Source: Prauserella cavernicola (GTDB lineage Bacteria > Actinomycetota > Actinomycetes > Mycobacteriales > Pseudonocardiaceae). Taken from it: a DNA stretch of 64,000 nucleotides. The position numbers were made by a program, and so were the translations under genes. Under the pieces are notes generated by a model. It was given only the letters and a program-made list of their open reading frames with translations. It was not told the origin of the DNA and made no database searches. Positions 40,964 through 50,436 of this stretch are shown here, piece after piece (the first letter of the stretch is position 1; every line of letters begins with the position of its first letter). The stretch lies in NCBI RefSeq assembly GCF_016595675.1, contig NZ_JAENJH010000005.1, positions 186,001 to 250,000 of the forward strand, read 5' to 3'.

Positions 40964-42007
40964 GTGGAACCGCTCGAGGACGACAACAGCAGGCACTGGA
41001 GCGAACCGGGTGTCTACGCGGTCGCGCCCGGCGTCTACCGGATCCCGCTGCCCCTGCCCAACGACGCGCTGCGGGCCGTCAACGTCTACGCGCTCGTCCA
41101 CGGTGACTCGCTCGCGCTCGTCGACTCCGGCTGGGCGCTGGACGAGGCGCAGGAGCAACTGGAGGCGGCGCTCGGGGCGCTGGGCGCCGGGCTGGCCGAC
41201 ATCGACCGGTTCCTGGTGACGCACGTCCACCGCGACCACTACACGCTCGCGGTCGCGGTGCGCCGCAAGTTCGGCGGCAGGATCGCGCTGGGGCTGCTCG
41301 AAGAACCGTCGCTGACGATCACGGCCCGCCCGGACACCCATCCGATGCTGGCCCAGGTGCGGCTCTTGCGGCGGGCCGGCGCGGCCCCGCTCGCCGACGA
41401 GATCGAGGCGCTGTTCGCCGAGCGGGGGCGCAACACCGAGGCGGCGCTCTGGGAGGAGCCCGACGAGTGGCTGACGTCGGACACGCGCGTCGTCCTGCCT
41501 GGACGGGAGCTCGACGTCGTGCACACGCCCGGCCACACCACGGGGCACGTGGTGTACACCGACCGGGCGGCGGGCCTGATGTTCTCGGGCGACCACGTGC
41601 TGCCGCACATCACGCCGTCCATCGGCTTCCAGCCCGCGCCCGCCGAGCTGCCGCTGCGCGACTACCTCGACTCGCTGCGCCTGGTGCGCGAGATGCCGGA
41701 CCTGCGGATGCTGCCCGCGCACGGCCCGGTGTCGCCGAGTGTGCACGCACGCGTGGACGAGTTGCTCGACCACCACGACGCGCGGCTCACCGCTATCGGC
41801 GAGACCGTCGCGAACGGAGCGCGCACGGCGTACGAGTCGGCGTTGCGGCTCACCTGGACCCGGCGCGCGCGGGCGCTGACCGACCTGGACGTCTTCAACC
41901 GGATGCTCGCGGTCCTCGAGACCGGTGCACATCTGGACCTGTTGGCACACCAGGGAAAGCTCACCGCGACGACCGCAGAAGAACCCCGGATCTACACCCT
42001 GCCGTAG
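40964..42007 (+). CDS. Metallo-beta-lactamase-fold hydrolase
   Basis: The 347-residue protein has the metal motif THVHRDH (about residues 86-92), a later His in HTPGHTTGHVVY, Asp in FSGDHVLP and a final His in MLPAHGPV, with a C-terminal winged-helix-like domain (about 265-345). This is the LACTB2-like or glyoxalase-II-like group; the substrate is unknown. GTG at 40964 has GAGG upstream. It follows the nitrilase by 112 bases on the same strand. Confidence 0.88.
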   Translation: MEPLEDDNSRHWSEPGVYAVAPGVYRIPLPLPNDALRAVNVYALVHGDSLALVDSGWALDEAQEQLEAALGALGAGLADIDRFLVTHVHRDHYTLAVAVRRKFGGRIALGLLEEPSLTITARPDTHPMLAQVRLLRRAGAAPLADEIEALFAERGRNTEAALWEEPDEWLTSDTRVVLPGRELDVVHTPGHTTGHVVYTDRAAGLMFSGDHVLPHITPSIGFQPAPAELPLRDYLDSLRLVREMPDLRMLPAHGPVSPSVHARVDELLDHHDARLTAIGETVANGARTAYESALRLTWTRRARALTDLDVFNRMLAVLETGAHLDLLAHQGKLTATTAEEPRIYTLP

Positions 42008-42021
42008 CGGCGGCCCCACAT

Positions 42022-42074
42022 GCGGTGAAGGGCACCTTTACTGCGTTCAATGCAGTAAAGGTGCCCTTCACCGC
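42022..42074. repeat. 23-bp perfect inverted repeat between convergent genes
   Basis: A flawless 23-bp stem (42022-42044 with 42052-42074) has a 7-base loop, GTTCAAT. It sits between the metallo-beta-lactamase gene and the convergent acyl-CoA synthetase gene. It can serve as a bidirectional terminator, but is longer and more exact than needed and lacks a U-tract. It may be one copy of a dispersed palindromic element. Confidence 0.8.
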
Positions 42075-42112
42075 AGTCGGCTCGGGGGCGGGCGCGAGCG
42101 GGTGGTTGGGGG

Positions 42113-43627
42113 TTAGTTCGTGAAGCGGTCGCGGAGTTCTCGCTTCAGGATCTTGCCGGAGGCGTTGCGCGGCAGGTCGTCGACGAAGTGCACGGTCTTG
42201 GGGACCTTGAAGCCCGACAGCTCGCCCTTCACGTGGGAGAGCAACTCGTCGGCGGTGACGTCCTCCCTGCGCACGACCACGGCGGTGATGGCCTCGATCC
42301 ACTTCTCGTCAGGCAGGCCCACCACCGCGACCTCACCGACGGCGGAGTGTGTGTAGAGCGCGTCCTCCACCTCGCGGGAGGCCACCATCACGCCGCCGGT
42401 GTTGATCACGTCCTTGATGCGGTCGACGACGAAGACGTAGCCCTGCTCGTCGATCCGCACCAGGTCGCCGGAGTGGAACCAGCCGCCGGAGAACGCCTCG
42501 TCGGTCTCGTCGGGCTTGTCCCAGTAACCGAGGCACAGCTGCGGCGAGCGGTACACGACCTCGCCCAGCTCCCCCGCCGCGACGTCGTTGTCCTCCGAGT
42601 CCACCACGCGCAGCTCGACGAACAGCGCCGCACGGCCCGCCGAGTCCGGCCGCTCCGCGTGCTCCTCCGGCCGCAGCACGGTGGCCAGCGGGCCGATCTC
42701 GGACTGGCCGAAACAGTTGTAGAAGCCCAGTTCCGGCATCTCCTCGCGCAGCCGGTCCAGCACCGGCCCCGGCATGATCGAGGCGCCGTAGTAGGCCTTG
42801 CGCAGCGACGAGAGGTCGCGCAGCCCGAACTCCGGGTTGTTCACGATCGCCACCCACAGCGTCGGAGCCGCGAAGAACGCACGGTGCCCGTCGTGGGAGA
42901 TCCTGAACATGATGTCGGAGGGGTCGGGCACCTCCAGCAGCGTGTTGGTGGCGCCGACCATCAGCCACGGCAACAGGAACACGTGCAGCTGCGCCGAGTG
43001 GTACAGCGGCATCACGTGCAGCGGCTGGTCGTTCTCGGTGAGGTCGAGGTTCACCACGCACGACAGGTACTCGTGCAGCAGCGCGCGGTGAGTCATCATC
43101 GCGCCCTTGGGCCGCGACGTGGTGCCGGAGGTATAGAGCAGCTGCACCAGGTCGTCGTCGGCCACCTCCACGTCGAGCACGGGCACCTCGCCCTCGCTCG
43201 CCGCGGCCAGCAGTGAGCCGTCCTCGTCGCGCAGCGGCAGCACGCGCTGCGGCGGCGCCTCGAGATCGTCCAGATCCTCGCGCAGCAACGGATCGGCGAG
43301 CACCAGGCTGCTGCCGGACTGCTCCAGCAGGTAGGCCAGCTCGGGCCCTGCGAGGTTGAAGTTCACGGGCACGTGCACGAGCCCTGCCCTGGCGCACGCG
43401 AGGAAACCGATCAGGTAGGCGTCGGAGTTCTTGCCGTACGCCGCGACGCGGTCGCCCTTCTCGAGGCCGAGGGCCAGCAGGTGCGCGGCAGCCCTGCTCA
43501 CCGCGGCGTCGAGCCCGGCGTAGGTCCACTCGCGATCGGCGAAGCGCAGCGCGACCCTCGCGGGCACGCGCGTGGCGCTGCGGCGCAGGACGTCGGAGAC
43601 CGTGCTGGAGCGGACCGTGCTCGTCAT
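42113..43627 (-). CDS. Acyl-CoA synthetase (AMP-forming)
   Basis: A 504-residue ANL-family ligase with the P-loop YTSGTTSRPKG (about 171-181), YYGASIMPGPV, and the A8 hinge WFHSGDLVRIDEQGYVFVVDRIKD, plus catalytic Lys in PRNASGKILKREL near the end. It activates a carboxylic acid, probably a medium or long fatty acid, to its CoA ester. ATG at 43627 follows GGGAGG. It lies 28 bases after mnmA, likely in the iscS-mnmA transcript, with no obvious functional link. Confidence 0.9.
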   Translation of the reverse strand: MTSTVRSSTVSDVLRRSATRVPARVALRFADREWTYAGLDAAVSRAAAHLLALGLEKGDRVAAYGKNSDAYLIGFLACARAGLVHVPVNFNLAGPELAYLLEQSGSSLVLADPLLREDLDDLEAPPQRVLPLRDEDGSLLAAASEGEVPVLDVEVADDDLVQLLYTSGTTSRPKGAMMTHRALLHEYLSCVVNLDLTENDQPLHVMPLYHSAQLHVFLLPWLMVGATNTLLEVPDPSDIMFRISHDGHRAFFAAPTLWVAIVNNPEFGLRDLSSLRKAYYGASIMPGPVLDRLREEMPELGFYNCFGQSEIGPLATVLRPEEHAERPDSAGRAALFVELRVVDSEDNDVAAGELGEVVYRSPQLCLGYWDKPDETDEAFSGGWFHSGDLVRIDEQGYVFVVDRIKDVINTGGVMVASREVEDALYTHSAVGEVAVVGLPDEKWIEAITAVVVRREDVTADELLSHVKGELSGFKVPKTVHFVDDLPRNASGKILKRELRDRFTN

Positions 43628-43655
43628 CGAGATACCTCCCGCGGCGTGGAGCGGC

Positions 43656-44744
43656 TCACGCCGTCGAGGCGATCTTCGCACTCCCGAGTACCAGGTCGCC
43701 AGCGGTGTCGGGCCGGTACAGCACCACGACCTGTCCCGGCGCCACACCCCGCAACGGCTCGCGCAGCCGGATGCTGACGTCGTCGTCGAGGACCTCGGCG
43801 ACGGCGGGCGCGGTGCCGCCGTGCGCCCGCACCTGCACCACGCACTCGGTGGGGCCGTCGAGCGGGCGTTCGCTCGGCCAGATCGGCCGGTCGGCCTCGA
43901 TGCGGCCGACGCCGAGGTCGCGCGACGAGCCGACCTTGACGGTGCCGGACACGGGCTCCAGCGAGAGCACGTAGCGGGGCTTGCCGTCGGCGGCGGGCGC
44001 GTCGATGCCGAGTCCCTTGCGCTGGCCGATCGTGAACCCGTGCACACCGGTGTGCTTGCCCAGCACGGCGCCGGTCTCGGCGTCCACGAGGTCTCCGGGA
44101 CGCTCGCCGAGCCGCGACTCGAGGAACTTCTTGGTGTCGCCGTCGGGGATGAAGCAGATGTCGTGGCTGTCGGGCTTCTTGGCCACGGCCAGCCCGCGCT
44201 CGGCCGCCTCGACGCGCACGTCGGGCTTGCGGGAGCCGCCGAGCGGGAACATCGCGTGCCGCAGCTGCTCCGGCGTCAGTGACGCGAGCACGTACGACTG
44301 GTCCTTGTCCTCGTCGGCGCTGCGCCGCAGCTCCGGTACCCCGTCCACAACGGACAGCCGCGCGTAGTGCCCCGTGCAGACCGCGTCGAAGCCGAGTGCC
44401 ATCGCCTTCTCGAGCAGCGCCTCGAACTTGATTTTCTCGTTGCAGGTGACGCACGGGTTGGGCGTGCGACCGGCGGCGTACTCACCGACGAAGGTCTCCA
44501 CGACCTCCTCGGTGAAGCGCTCGGCGAAGTCCCAGACGTAGAACGGGATGCCGAGGATGTCGGCGGCGCGGCGCGCGTCGTGGGCGTCCTCGACGGTGCA
44601 GCAGCCGCGCGACCCGGTTCGCAGCGTGCCGGGCTTGGCCGACAGCGCGAGGTGCACGCCGACCACGTCGTGCCCCTCGGCAACGGCCCGGGCGGCGGCC
44701 ACCGCCGAGTCGACGCCCCCGCTCATCGCGGCCAGTACTCGCAC
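43656..44744 (-). CDS. mnmA: tRNA-specific 2-thiouridylase
   Basis: The 362-residue protein has the PP-loop SGGVDS (residues 8-13), the NPCVTCNE motif (Cys98, Cys101) and the catalytic persulfide Cys197 (HDICF). It thiolates U34 of tRNA-Glu, -Gln and -Lys. Sulfur comes from the cysteine desulfurase encoded just 3 bases upstream. GTG start. The pairing iscS-mnmA is the same as in mycobacteria. Confidence 0.97.
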   Translation of the reverse strand: MRVLAAMSGGVDSAVAAARAVAEGHDVVGVHLALSAKPGTLRTGSRGCCTVEDAHDARRAADILGIPFYVWDFAERFTEEVVETFVGEYAAGRTPNPCVTCNEKIKFEALLEKAMALGFDAVCTGHYARLSVVDGVPELRRSADEDKDQSYVLASLTPEQLRHAMFPLGGSRKPDVRVEAAERGLAVAKKPDSHDICFIPDGDTKKFLESRLGERPGDLVDAETGAVLGKHTGVHGFTIGQRKGLGIDAPAADGKPRYVLSLEPVSGTVKVGSSRDLGVGRIEADRPIWPSERPLDGPTECVVQVRAHGGTAPAVAEVLDDDVSIRLREPLRGVAPGQVVVLYRPDTAGDLVLGSAKIASTA

Positions 44745-44747
44745 CCG

Positions 44748-45950
44748 TCACACCTCCTGCTTGTGCTTGCGCAGTCCGGCCAGTCCCGCCTGCCTGGCCC
44801 TGTCGACGACCGCCCGCAGCTCGCGGGCGAGCGCGTCGACGTCGTCGCGGGTGGAGCTGTGCCCGAGGGAGAACCGCAGCGAACCACGCGCCGACGCCGC
44901 GTCGGCGCCCATCGCCAGCAGCACGTGGCTCGGCTCGGCGACACCCGCTGTGCACGCGGACCCCGTGGAGCACTCGATGCCCTTGGCGTCGAGCAGCATG
45001 AGCAGGCTGTCGCCCGCGCACCCGGGGAACGTGAAGTGGGCGATACCGGGCAGGCGCCCCGAGGCCTCGCTGGCGGGCACGCCGTTGAGGATCGCGTCGG
45101 GCACCTCGTGCAGCACCGCGGCGACGAGGTCGTCGCGCAGCTTGGCCAGGTCGTCGTAGGTCGCCTGCCGGTTGTGCACGGCGGTGCGCACGGCCGTGGC
45201 GAACGCGTGGATCGCGGGCACGTCGAGGGTGCCGGAGCGGACCTCGCGCTCCTGGCCCCCGCCGTGCAGCAGCGGCACGCACGGGGTGTCGCGGTCGAGC
45301 AGCAGCGCGCCGACACCGTACGGTCCGCCGAGCTTGTGCCCGGTGAGGGTCAGCGCGTTGGCACCGCTCGCCGCGAAGTCGATGTCGAGCGAGCCGACGG
45401 CCTGCACGGCGTCGGTGTGCAGCGGGATGTCGTACTCCGCGCAGATCGCGGCGAGCTCTGGCAGCGGGTTGATCGTGCCGACCTCGTTGTTGGCCCACAT
45501 CACGGTGGCCAGTGCGACGTCACCGGGGTCGGCTTCGATCGCGGCCCGCAGCGTCTCGGGCAGGACGCGGCCGGTGGAGTCCACCTCGAGCCACGTGACC
45601 TCGGCGCCGGCGTGGCTCTCGAGCCAGCTGACGGCGTCGAGTACGGCGTGGTGCTCGACAGCGCCGGCCAGCACACGGCGACGGGCCGGGTCGGCCTTGG
45701 TGCGGGACCAGTAGATGCCCTTGACCGCGAGGTTGTCGCTCTCGGTGCCCCCGGCGGTGAAGATCACCTCGGACGGCCGGGCGCCCAGCGCCTCGGCGAC
45801 GACCTCCCGGGCCTCCTCCACCACGCGTCGCGCTCTGCGCCCCGAGGAATGCAGCGAGGAAGCGTTGCCCACGGTGGACAGCGCTTCGCTCATCGCCGTG
45901 ACGGCGTCGGGCAACATCGGGGTGGTCGCCGCGTGGTCGAGGTAGGTCAT
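44748..45950 (-). CDS. iscS: Cysteine desulfurase
   Basis: A 400-residue class V aminotransferase-fold enzyme with PLP-binding Lys206 (LTGHKLGG), His100-101 before it, and the mobile catalytic loop [10 protein letters not shown] (Cys333). It delivers sulfur for tRNA thiolation by MnmA and probably other pathways. ATG at 45950; no Fe-S scaffold gene is adjacent, fitting the mycobacterial IscS partner of MnmA. Confidence 0.95.
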   Translation of the reverse strand: MTYLDHAATTPMLPDAVTAMSEALSTVGNASSLHSSGRRARRVVEEAREVVAEALGARPSEVIFTAGGTESDNLAVKGIYWSRTKADPARRRVLAGAVEHHAVLDAVSWLESHAGAEVTWLEVDSTGRVLPETLRAAIEADPGDVALATVMWANNEVGTINPLPELAAICAEYDIPLHTDAVQAVGSLDIDFAASGANALTLTGHKLGGPYGVGALLLDRDTPCVPLLHGGGQEREVRSGTLDVPAIHAFATAVRTAVHNRQATYDDLAKLRDDLVAAVLHEVPDAILNGVPASEASGRLPGIAHFTFPGCAGDSLLMLLDAKGIECSTGSACTAGVAEPSHVLLAMGADAASARGSLRFSLGHSSTRDDVDALARELRAVVDRARQAGLAGLRKHKQEV

Positions 45951-45998
45951 CGCCTGTCCAGGGTAGTCCTGCCCCTGCGGACGTCACTGCGGTACTGC

Positions 45999-47354
45999 TC
46001 ACGGCCGCCGCACGCCGGTGACCAGGGCCGCGCCACCGGACACGCCGGCAAGGACCAGCGCCAGCACCACCACGGCGGGGCCGGGGCCGCCGGTGGAGGC
46101 GAGAGCCGCGAGCAGGACGCCGCCAAAGCCGATCGCCAGCGCTGAGCAGACCCAGTCGGCGAGCTGCATGGCCGAGGTGTTGAAGCCGCGTTCGGCGACC
46201 GGCGAGCGCCGCAGGACCAGCACCGAGATCGAGGGCAGCGCGATGCCCATGCCGCCGCCGGCCACGGCGGCGGCGGCGAACGCCAGCCACCCTGGTGACC
46301 ACGGCTGCGCCACGACCGCGAACAGCACCAGCCCCGCCGCGACGAGCACGAACCCGGCGCGCAGCAGCGTCTCGCGCCGCCAGTCCGGGTAGCGGCCCTG
46401 CAGCGCCGAGGCCGCCGACCAGGCCAGGGCCACCACGGTGAGCGGCAGCCCCGCCAGCGCGGCACCGTAGCCGTGGACCGTCGTCAGCGTCAGCGGAAGG
46501 AATGCCTCCATCCCGGCGAAGCCGCCCGCCAGCAGGCCGCGCGAGGCGATCACCACGGGCAGGCCGGGTCGCAGGGTCAGCGTGCCCGGGGGCAGGAGCC
46601 TGCGCAGGGCCAGCGCAACGGCCACCAGCCCGGCCGTCCCGTACGCGAGCGCGAGCGGCGACGGGTGCTGGGCGGCCCAGGTGAGCGCGGCGACGCCGGT
46701 CGCTGCCGCCACGGCGGCGCCGACCCCCGCCCTGCGCACGGGCGCCGCGACCGGGGCCTTGCCGAGACCCCGCACCACGGGCAACAGCAGCGCCTGGGCC
46801 ACGAACACCAGCGGCACCAGGCCGAGGAAGACCCACCGCCAGCCGATCGTCTCGGTGAGCAGCCCCGCCACGAACGGTCCGACGACGGCGGGCAGCACCC
46901 ACGCGGCGGCGTTGGCGCCGTAGACGACGGGTCGCTCGCGGTCGGTGTAGACGGCGGCGATGAGCACCGACGTGGCGACCATCAGCGTGCCCGTGCCGAG
47001 GCCCTGCAGGAACCGGCCGACGAGCAGCAGCCACATGGTCGGGGCGAACCCGGCCACCAGCAGCCCGGCCAGGAAGATCACGGGCCCGGCGACCAACGAG
47101 GGCGCCGGGCCCCTGCGATCACAGACCCTGCCCGAGAGCACGGTCGCGGCGACACTCGCGACGAGAAACGCCGTGAACGGCCACGAGTAGAGCGCCCCGC
47201 CGTCGAGGTCGGCGACCATCGTGGGCATCGCGGTGGCCACGCCCAGGTACTCGAAGGCCAGCAACGTGACGATCAGCAGCAGGCCCGCGGTGGTGCCGCG
47301 GTGTTCCTTCGTCCAGAGCACCTTCGCTCTGGCGTCCCCCAGCGCTCGTGTCAT
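45999..47354 (-). CDS. MFS transporter
   Basis: A 451-residue protein with about 12 to 14 hydrophobic segments. The first follows TKEHRGTTAGLLLIVTLLAF, and the MFS signature between TM2 and TM3 is RVCDRRGPAPSLVAG. It probably exports a drug or small metabolite. ATG at 47354; a 9-bp palindrome 15 bases upstream may be its operator. It is 48 bases before iscS and could read into it. Confidence 0.85.
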   Translation of the reverse strand: MTRALGDARAKVLWTKEHRGTTAGLLLIVTLLAFEYLGVATAMPTMVADLDGGALYSWPFTAFLVASVAATVLSGRVCDRRGPAPSLVAGPVIFLAGLLVAGFAPTMWLLLVGRFLQGLGTGTLMVATSVLIAAVYTDRERPVVYGANAAAWVLPAVVGPFVAGLLTETIGWRWVFLGLVPLVFVAQALLLPVVRGLGKAPVAAPVRRAGVGAAVAAATGVAALTWAAQHPSPLALAYGTAGLVAVALALRRLLPPGTLTLRPGLPVVIASRGLLAGGFAGMEAFLPLTLTTVHGYGAALAGLPLTVVALAWSAASALQGRYPDWRRETLLRAGFVLVAAGLVLFAVVAQPWSPGWLAFAAAAVAGGGMGIALPSISVLVLRRSPVAERGFNTSAMQLADWVCSALAIGFGGVLLAALASTGGPGPAVVVLALVLAGVSGGAALVTGVRRP

Positions 47355-47368
47355 TCCGACACGATGCA

Positions 47369-47414
47369 ACCTCCACCACGGTGGAGGTCCACCGTCGTCA
47401 CGAGACGTGGACCT
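47369..47414. promoter_or_regulatory. Overlapping inverted repeats before the MFS gene
   Basis: ACCTCCACC (47369-47377) and GGTGGAGGT (47380-47388) form a 9-bp perfect palindrome with a 2-base centre. AGGTCCAC (47385-47392) and GTGGACCT (47407-47414) form a second, 8-bp repeat with a 14-base spacer. Both lie in the 118-base gap ahead of the transporter and look like repressor sites or a 5' mRNA hairpin. Confidence 0.5.
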
Positions 47415-47416
47415 CG

Positions 47417-47458
47417 TTCTGCTCGCCGGTCTCCTTGCGGCGCGGGGCTTCCCGCACG
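47417..47458. repeat. 42-bp near-copy of a trpB-like gene segment
   Basis: Matches 48120-48161, inside the TrpB2 gene, at 39 of 42 positions. Read on the minus strand it would encode VREAPRRKETGEQN, against [14 protein letters not shown] in the gene. It lies in the gap between the hypothetical gene and the MFS gene and has no start codon, so it appears to be a displaced fragment. Confidence 0.7.
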
Positions 47459-47472
47459 TCTGCCGGTCCGGC

Positions 47473-47940
47473 TCAGCGGACCAGCTGTGAGGCGCAAGCG
47501 ACGAACTGCTGGATGGCCTCCTTCGCCGCCCTGTCCCGCGCGTCGTGCTCGCTCTGGTCCGCGGCGTTCGACATCTGCTGCGTGCTCTTGTAGGCACGCT
47601 CCGCCGCCGCCAGCACGTCGGGGTCACCGGTGAGCAGTTCGACCCGGTAGAGCGCCTGCCGGGCCGCTGTCCGCAGCCGGTGCCCCTCCTCGCGCGCCGC
47701 CCTGAACGGCGCTCCGTCCGGATCCTCCACCTTGCGGTACCAGCGGTCGCCCTGGCCGCGGCGGTACTCCGCCACCGCGGCCGCGAAGGAGCTGTAGGTG
47801 TCGATGCGCTCCTTCCGCAGCGACTCCTCCCGGGTGAACAGCTCGCTGCGCCTGTTCGACTGCCGCTGGAAGACGTGCGTGATCACCGATCCCAGCAGCG
47901 TGCCGACCACCGCCACGGCGCTTGTCCAGAAGGCTTCCAC
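47473..47940 (-). CDS. Hypothetical protein with N-terminal membrane anchor
   Basis: The 155-residue protein has a hydrophobic stretch at about residues 5-21 (WTSAVAVVGTLLGSVIT), then a charged helical domain (residues 25-150) with RRSELFTREESLRKERIDTYSSFA, likely coiled coil. No family is named; similar short anchored proteins are common in actinobacteria. GTG at 47940, 36 bases after the TrpB2 stop, so possibly co-transcribed. Confidence 0.65.
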   Translation of the reverse strand: MEAFWTSAVAVVGTLLGSVITHVFQRQSNRRSELFTREESLRKERIDTYSSFAAAVAEYRRGQGDRWYRKVEDPDGAPFRAAREEGHRLRTAARQALYRVELLTGDPDVLAAAERAYKSTQQMSNAADQSEHDARDRAAKEAIQQFVACASQLVR

Positions 47941-47976
47941 CGCGCCAGTCGATCACACGGGCAGCGGCCTCCACCG

Positions 47977-49329
47977 TCACGGGATCCCGGCGAGCGAGGT
48001 CTCCAGCACCTCCTGCGGCAGGTCGTGGTCCACCATCCGCCCCGCGAGGTGGGCTTCGTACGCGGGCAGGTCGAGGTGGGCGTGCCCGCACAGCGCCGTC
48101 AGGATCACCTTCTGCTCGCCGGTCTCCTTGCAGCGCAAGGCTTCCCGCACGCACGCTGCGAGCGCGTGGGCCGGCTCCGGCGCGGGGATGATGCCCTCGG
48201 CACGCGCGAAGCGCACCCCCGCCGCGAAGCACTCCTGCTGCGGCACGGCGACGGCCTCGAGCAGGCCGAGCTCGTAGATGTGCGACAGCAGCGGCGACAT
48301 CCCGTGGTAGCGCAGGCCGCCCGCGTGGATGGGGTCGGGGATGAACTCGTGGCCGAGCGTGTGCATCTTCAGCAGCGGGGTGAGGCCGGCGGTGTCGCCG
48401 AAGTCGTAGGCGTAGCGGCCCCTGGTCAGGGTCGGGCACGCCGAGGGCTCGACGGCGCGGATCTCCGGTGAGATGCGCCCGGCGAGCTTCTCGCGCAGGA
48501 ACGGGAAGACGAGGCCGCCGAAGTTGGAGCCGCCTCCGGTGCAGCCCACGATCACGTCGGGGATGTCCTCGGCGAGCTCGAACTGGCGCAGCGCCTCCTC
48601 GCCGATCACGGTCTGGTGCAGCAACACGTGGTTGAGCACGCTGCCCAGCGCGTAGCGGGCGTCGGGGTCGGCGGCGGCCTGCTCGACGGCCTCGCTGATG
48701 GCGATGCCGAGGCTGCCGGTGGAGTCAGGGTGCTCGGCGAGGATCTTGCGACCGGACTCGGTGAGTTCGGACGGGCTCGGGTGCACCGTGGCACCGAAGG
48801 TCTCCATCATGATCTTGCGATAGGGCTTCTGGTCGTAGGAGGCACGCACCTGCCAGACCTCGCAGTCGAGCCCGTAGGTGGCGCACGCGAACGCCAGCGC
48901 GCTGCCCCACTGGCCGGCGCCGGTCTCGGTGGTGAGCCGGGTGACGCCCTCGGCGGCGTTGTAGAACGCCTGCGGCACGGCCGTGTTGGGCTTGTGGGAG
49001 CCGACGGGGCTCACACCCTCGTACTTGTAGTAGATCCGCGCGGGGGTGCCGAGCGCCTGTTCGAGTCGGCGGGCGCGGAACAGCGGCGAGGGCCGCCACA
49101 GGCGGTAGACGTCGAGCACCTCGCCCGGAATGTCGACATAGCGATCCGCTGTGACCTCCTGGGCGATGAGAGCCTGCGGGAACAACGGTGCGAGGTCGGC
49201 GGGGCCGATCGGCTCGCGCGTACCCGGATGCAGCGGCGGGGGCGGCGGCTCCGGCAGGTCCGGCACGACGTTGTACCACTGCGTCGGCATCTCGGCTTCG
49301 TCGAGCACGTACTTCGTGCGACCGGCCAT
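47977..49329 (-). CDS. TrpB-like PLP-dependent enzyme (TrpB2 type)
   Basis: A 450-residue tryptophan synthase beta-like protein with PLP Lys113 ([10 protein letters not shown]), [12 protein letters not shown], and the phosphate loop [12 protein letters not shown]. The long N-terminus and the length are typical of TrpB2 enzymes, which act without TrpA. No trpA is near. It could make Trp from indole and serine (or phosphoserine) as salvage. ATG at 49329 follows GGGAGG. It is divergent from mtnA. Confidence 0.88.
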   Translation of the reverse strand: MAGRTKYVLDEAEMPTQWYNVVPDLPEPPPPPLHPGTREPIGPADLAPLFPQALIAQEVTADRYVDIPGEVLDVYRLWRPSPLFRARRLEQALGTPARIYYKYEGVSPVGSHKPNTAVPQAFYNAAEGVTRLTTETGAGQWGSALAFACATYGLDCEVWQVRASYDQKPYRKIMMETFGATVHPSPSELTESGRKILAEHPDSTGSLGIAISEAVEQAAADPDARYALGSVLNHVLLHQTVIGEEALRQFELAEDIPDVIVGCTGGGSNFGGLVFPFLREKLAGRISPEIRAVEPSACPTLTRGRYAYDFGDTAGLTPLLKMHTLGHEFIPDPIHAGGLRYHGMSPLLSHIYELGLLEAVAVPQQECFAAGVRFARAEGIIPAPEPAHALAACVREALRCKETGEQKVILTALCGHAHLDLPAYEAHLAGRMVDHDLPQEVLETSLAGIP

Positions 49330-49398
49330 GGCGCGCCTCCCTGGCGAGCGAGCGACCCCCTGCGAGAACCACGGTGCCAGCGGCGCGGGGCGGGGACA

Positions 49399-50394
49399 AT
49401 GGTCGGCGTGGGACGAACGATCGACTGGACCGATGGCGCCGTGGTGATCGTGGACCAGTGCGCCCTGCCCGCCGAACACCGGCTGTTGCGACTGGAGACG
49501 GTGACCGAGCTGATCGGCGCCATCCAGCGGCTCGCGGTGCGGGGAGCGCCCGCGCTCGGCGCGGCGGGAGCACTGGGTGTCGCGCTCGCCGCGAGGGCGC
49601 ACGACGGCGACGCCGGGGCCGTGCGCGCCGACGCCGAACGGCTCGCCACCGCGCGGCCGACGGCGGTGAACCTGCGCTGGGGCGTCGAGCGCGCGCTCGC
49701 GAAACTGCCCGGCGGCACGGAGGCCGTACTCGCCGAGGCGCTGACCCTGCTCGACGAGGACGTGCGCGTCAACCGGGAGGCGTCGGGGCACGCGGCGCGG
49801 CTGCTGCTCGACCGGTGCGAGCGCCGTCCGCTGCGGCTGCTGACCCACTGCAACACCGGCCGCCTGGCCGCGGTCGACTGGGGCACGGCACTCGGCGTCG
49901 TCCGGCACCTGCACGCGGCCCGGCAGCTGGAGTACGTGCTCGCCGACGAGACCAGACCACTGTTGCAGGGCGCCCGCCTCACGGCGTGGGAGCTGGCGCA
50001 GGAGAAGATCCCGTACCGGCTGCTGCCCGACTCGGCCGCTGCCGCCGCGATGGCGCGCGGGCTCGTCGACGCCGTCGTGGTGGGCGCCGACCGCATCGCG
50101 GCCAACGGCGACACCGCGAACAAGATCGGCACCTACGCCGTGGCTCTGGCCGCCGCCCGCCACGGGCTGCCGTTCGTGGTGGTGGCCCCGTCGTCGACGG
50201 TCGACGGCGAACTGCCCGACGGCGGCGCGATCGTGCTCGAACAGCGAGCTCCCGAGGAGGTCACGCACGTGGCGGGCACGCTCGTCGCGCCGGAGGGAGC
50301 CGAGGCGTTCAACCCGGCCTTCGACGTCACGCCCGTGGACCTGATCACCGCGGTGGTCACCGAGCACGGCGTGGTGGCGGGCTCCGCGCGGTAA
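49399..50394 (+). CDS. mtnA: S-methyl-5-thioribose-1-phosphate isomerase
   Basis: The 331-residue protein has the MtnA landmarks [27 protein letters not shown] (catalytic Cys), [18 protein letters not shown] and [20 protein letters not shown]. It isomerises methylthioribose-1-phosphate in methionine salvage. Other members of the pathway are not adjacent, except a kinase-fold gene 42 bases downstream. ATG at 49399 with a GGGGA site; GTG at 49408 is an alternative. Confidence 0.93.
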   Translation: MVGVGRTIDWTDGAVVIVDQCALPAEHRLLRLETVTELIGAIQRLAVRGAPALGAAGALGVALAARAHDGDAGAVRADAERLATARPTAVNLRWGVERALAKLPGGTEAVLAEALTLLDEDVRVNREASGHAARLLLDRCERRPLRLLTHCNTGRLAAVDWGTALGVVRHLHAARQLEYVLADETRPLLQGARLTAWELAQEKIPYRLLPDSAAAAAMARGLVDAVVVGADRIAANGDTANKIGTYAVALAAARHGLPFVVVAPSSTVDGELPDGGAIVLEQRAPEEVTHVAGTLVAPEGAEAFNPAFDVTPVDLITAVVTEHGVVAGSAR

Positions 50395-50436
50395 TTCACT
50401 CGCCCGCTGCGAGCGCCGTGGTTACCGTCGGCGCGC

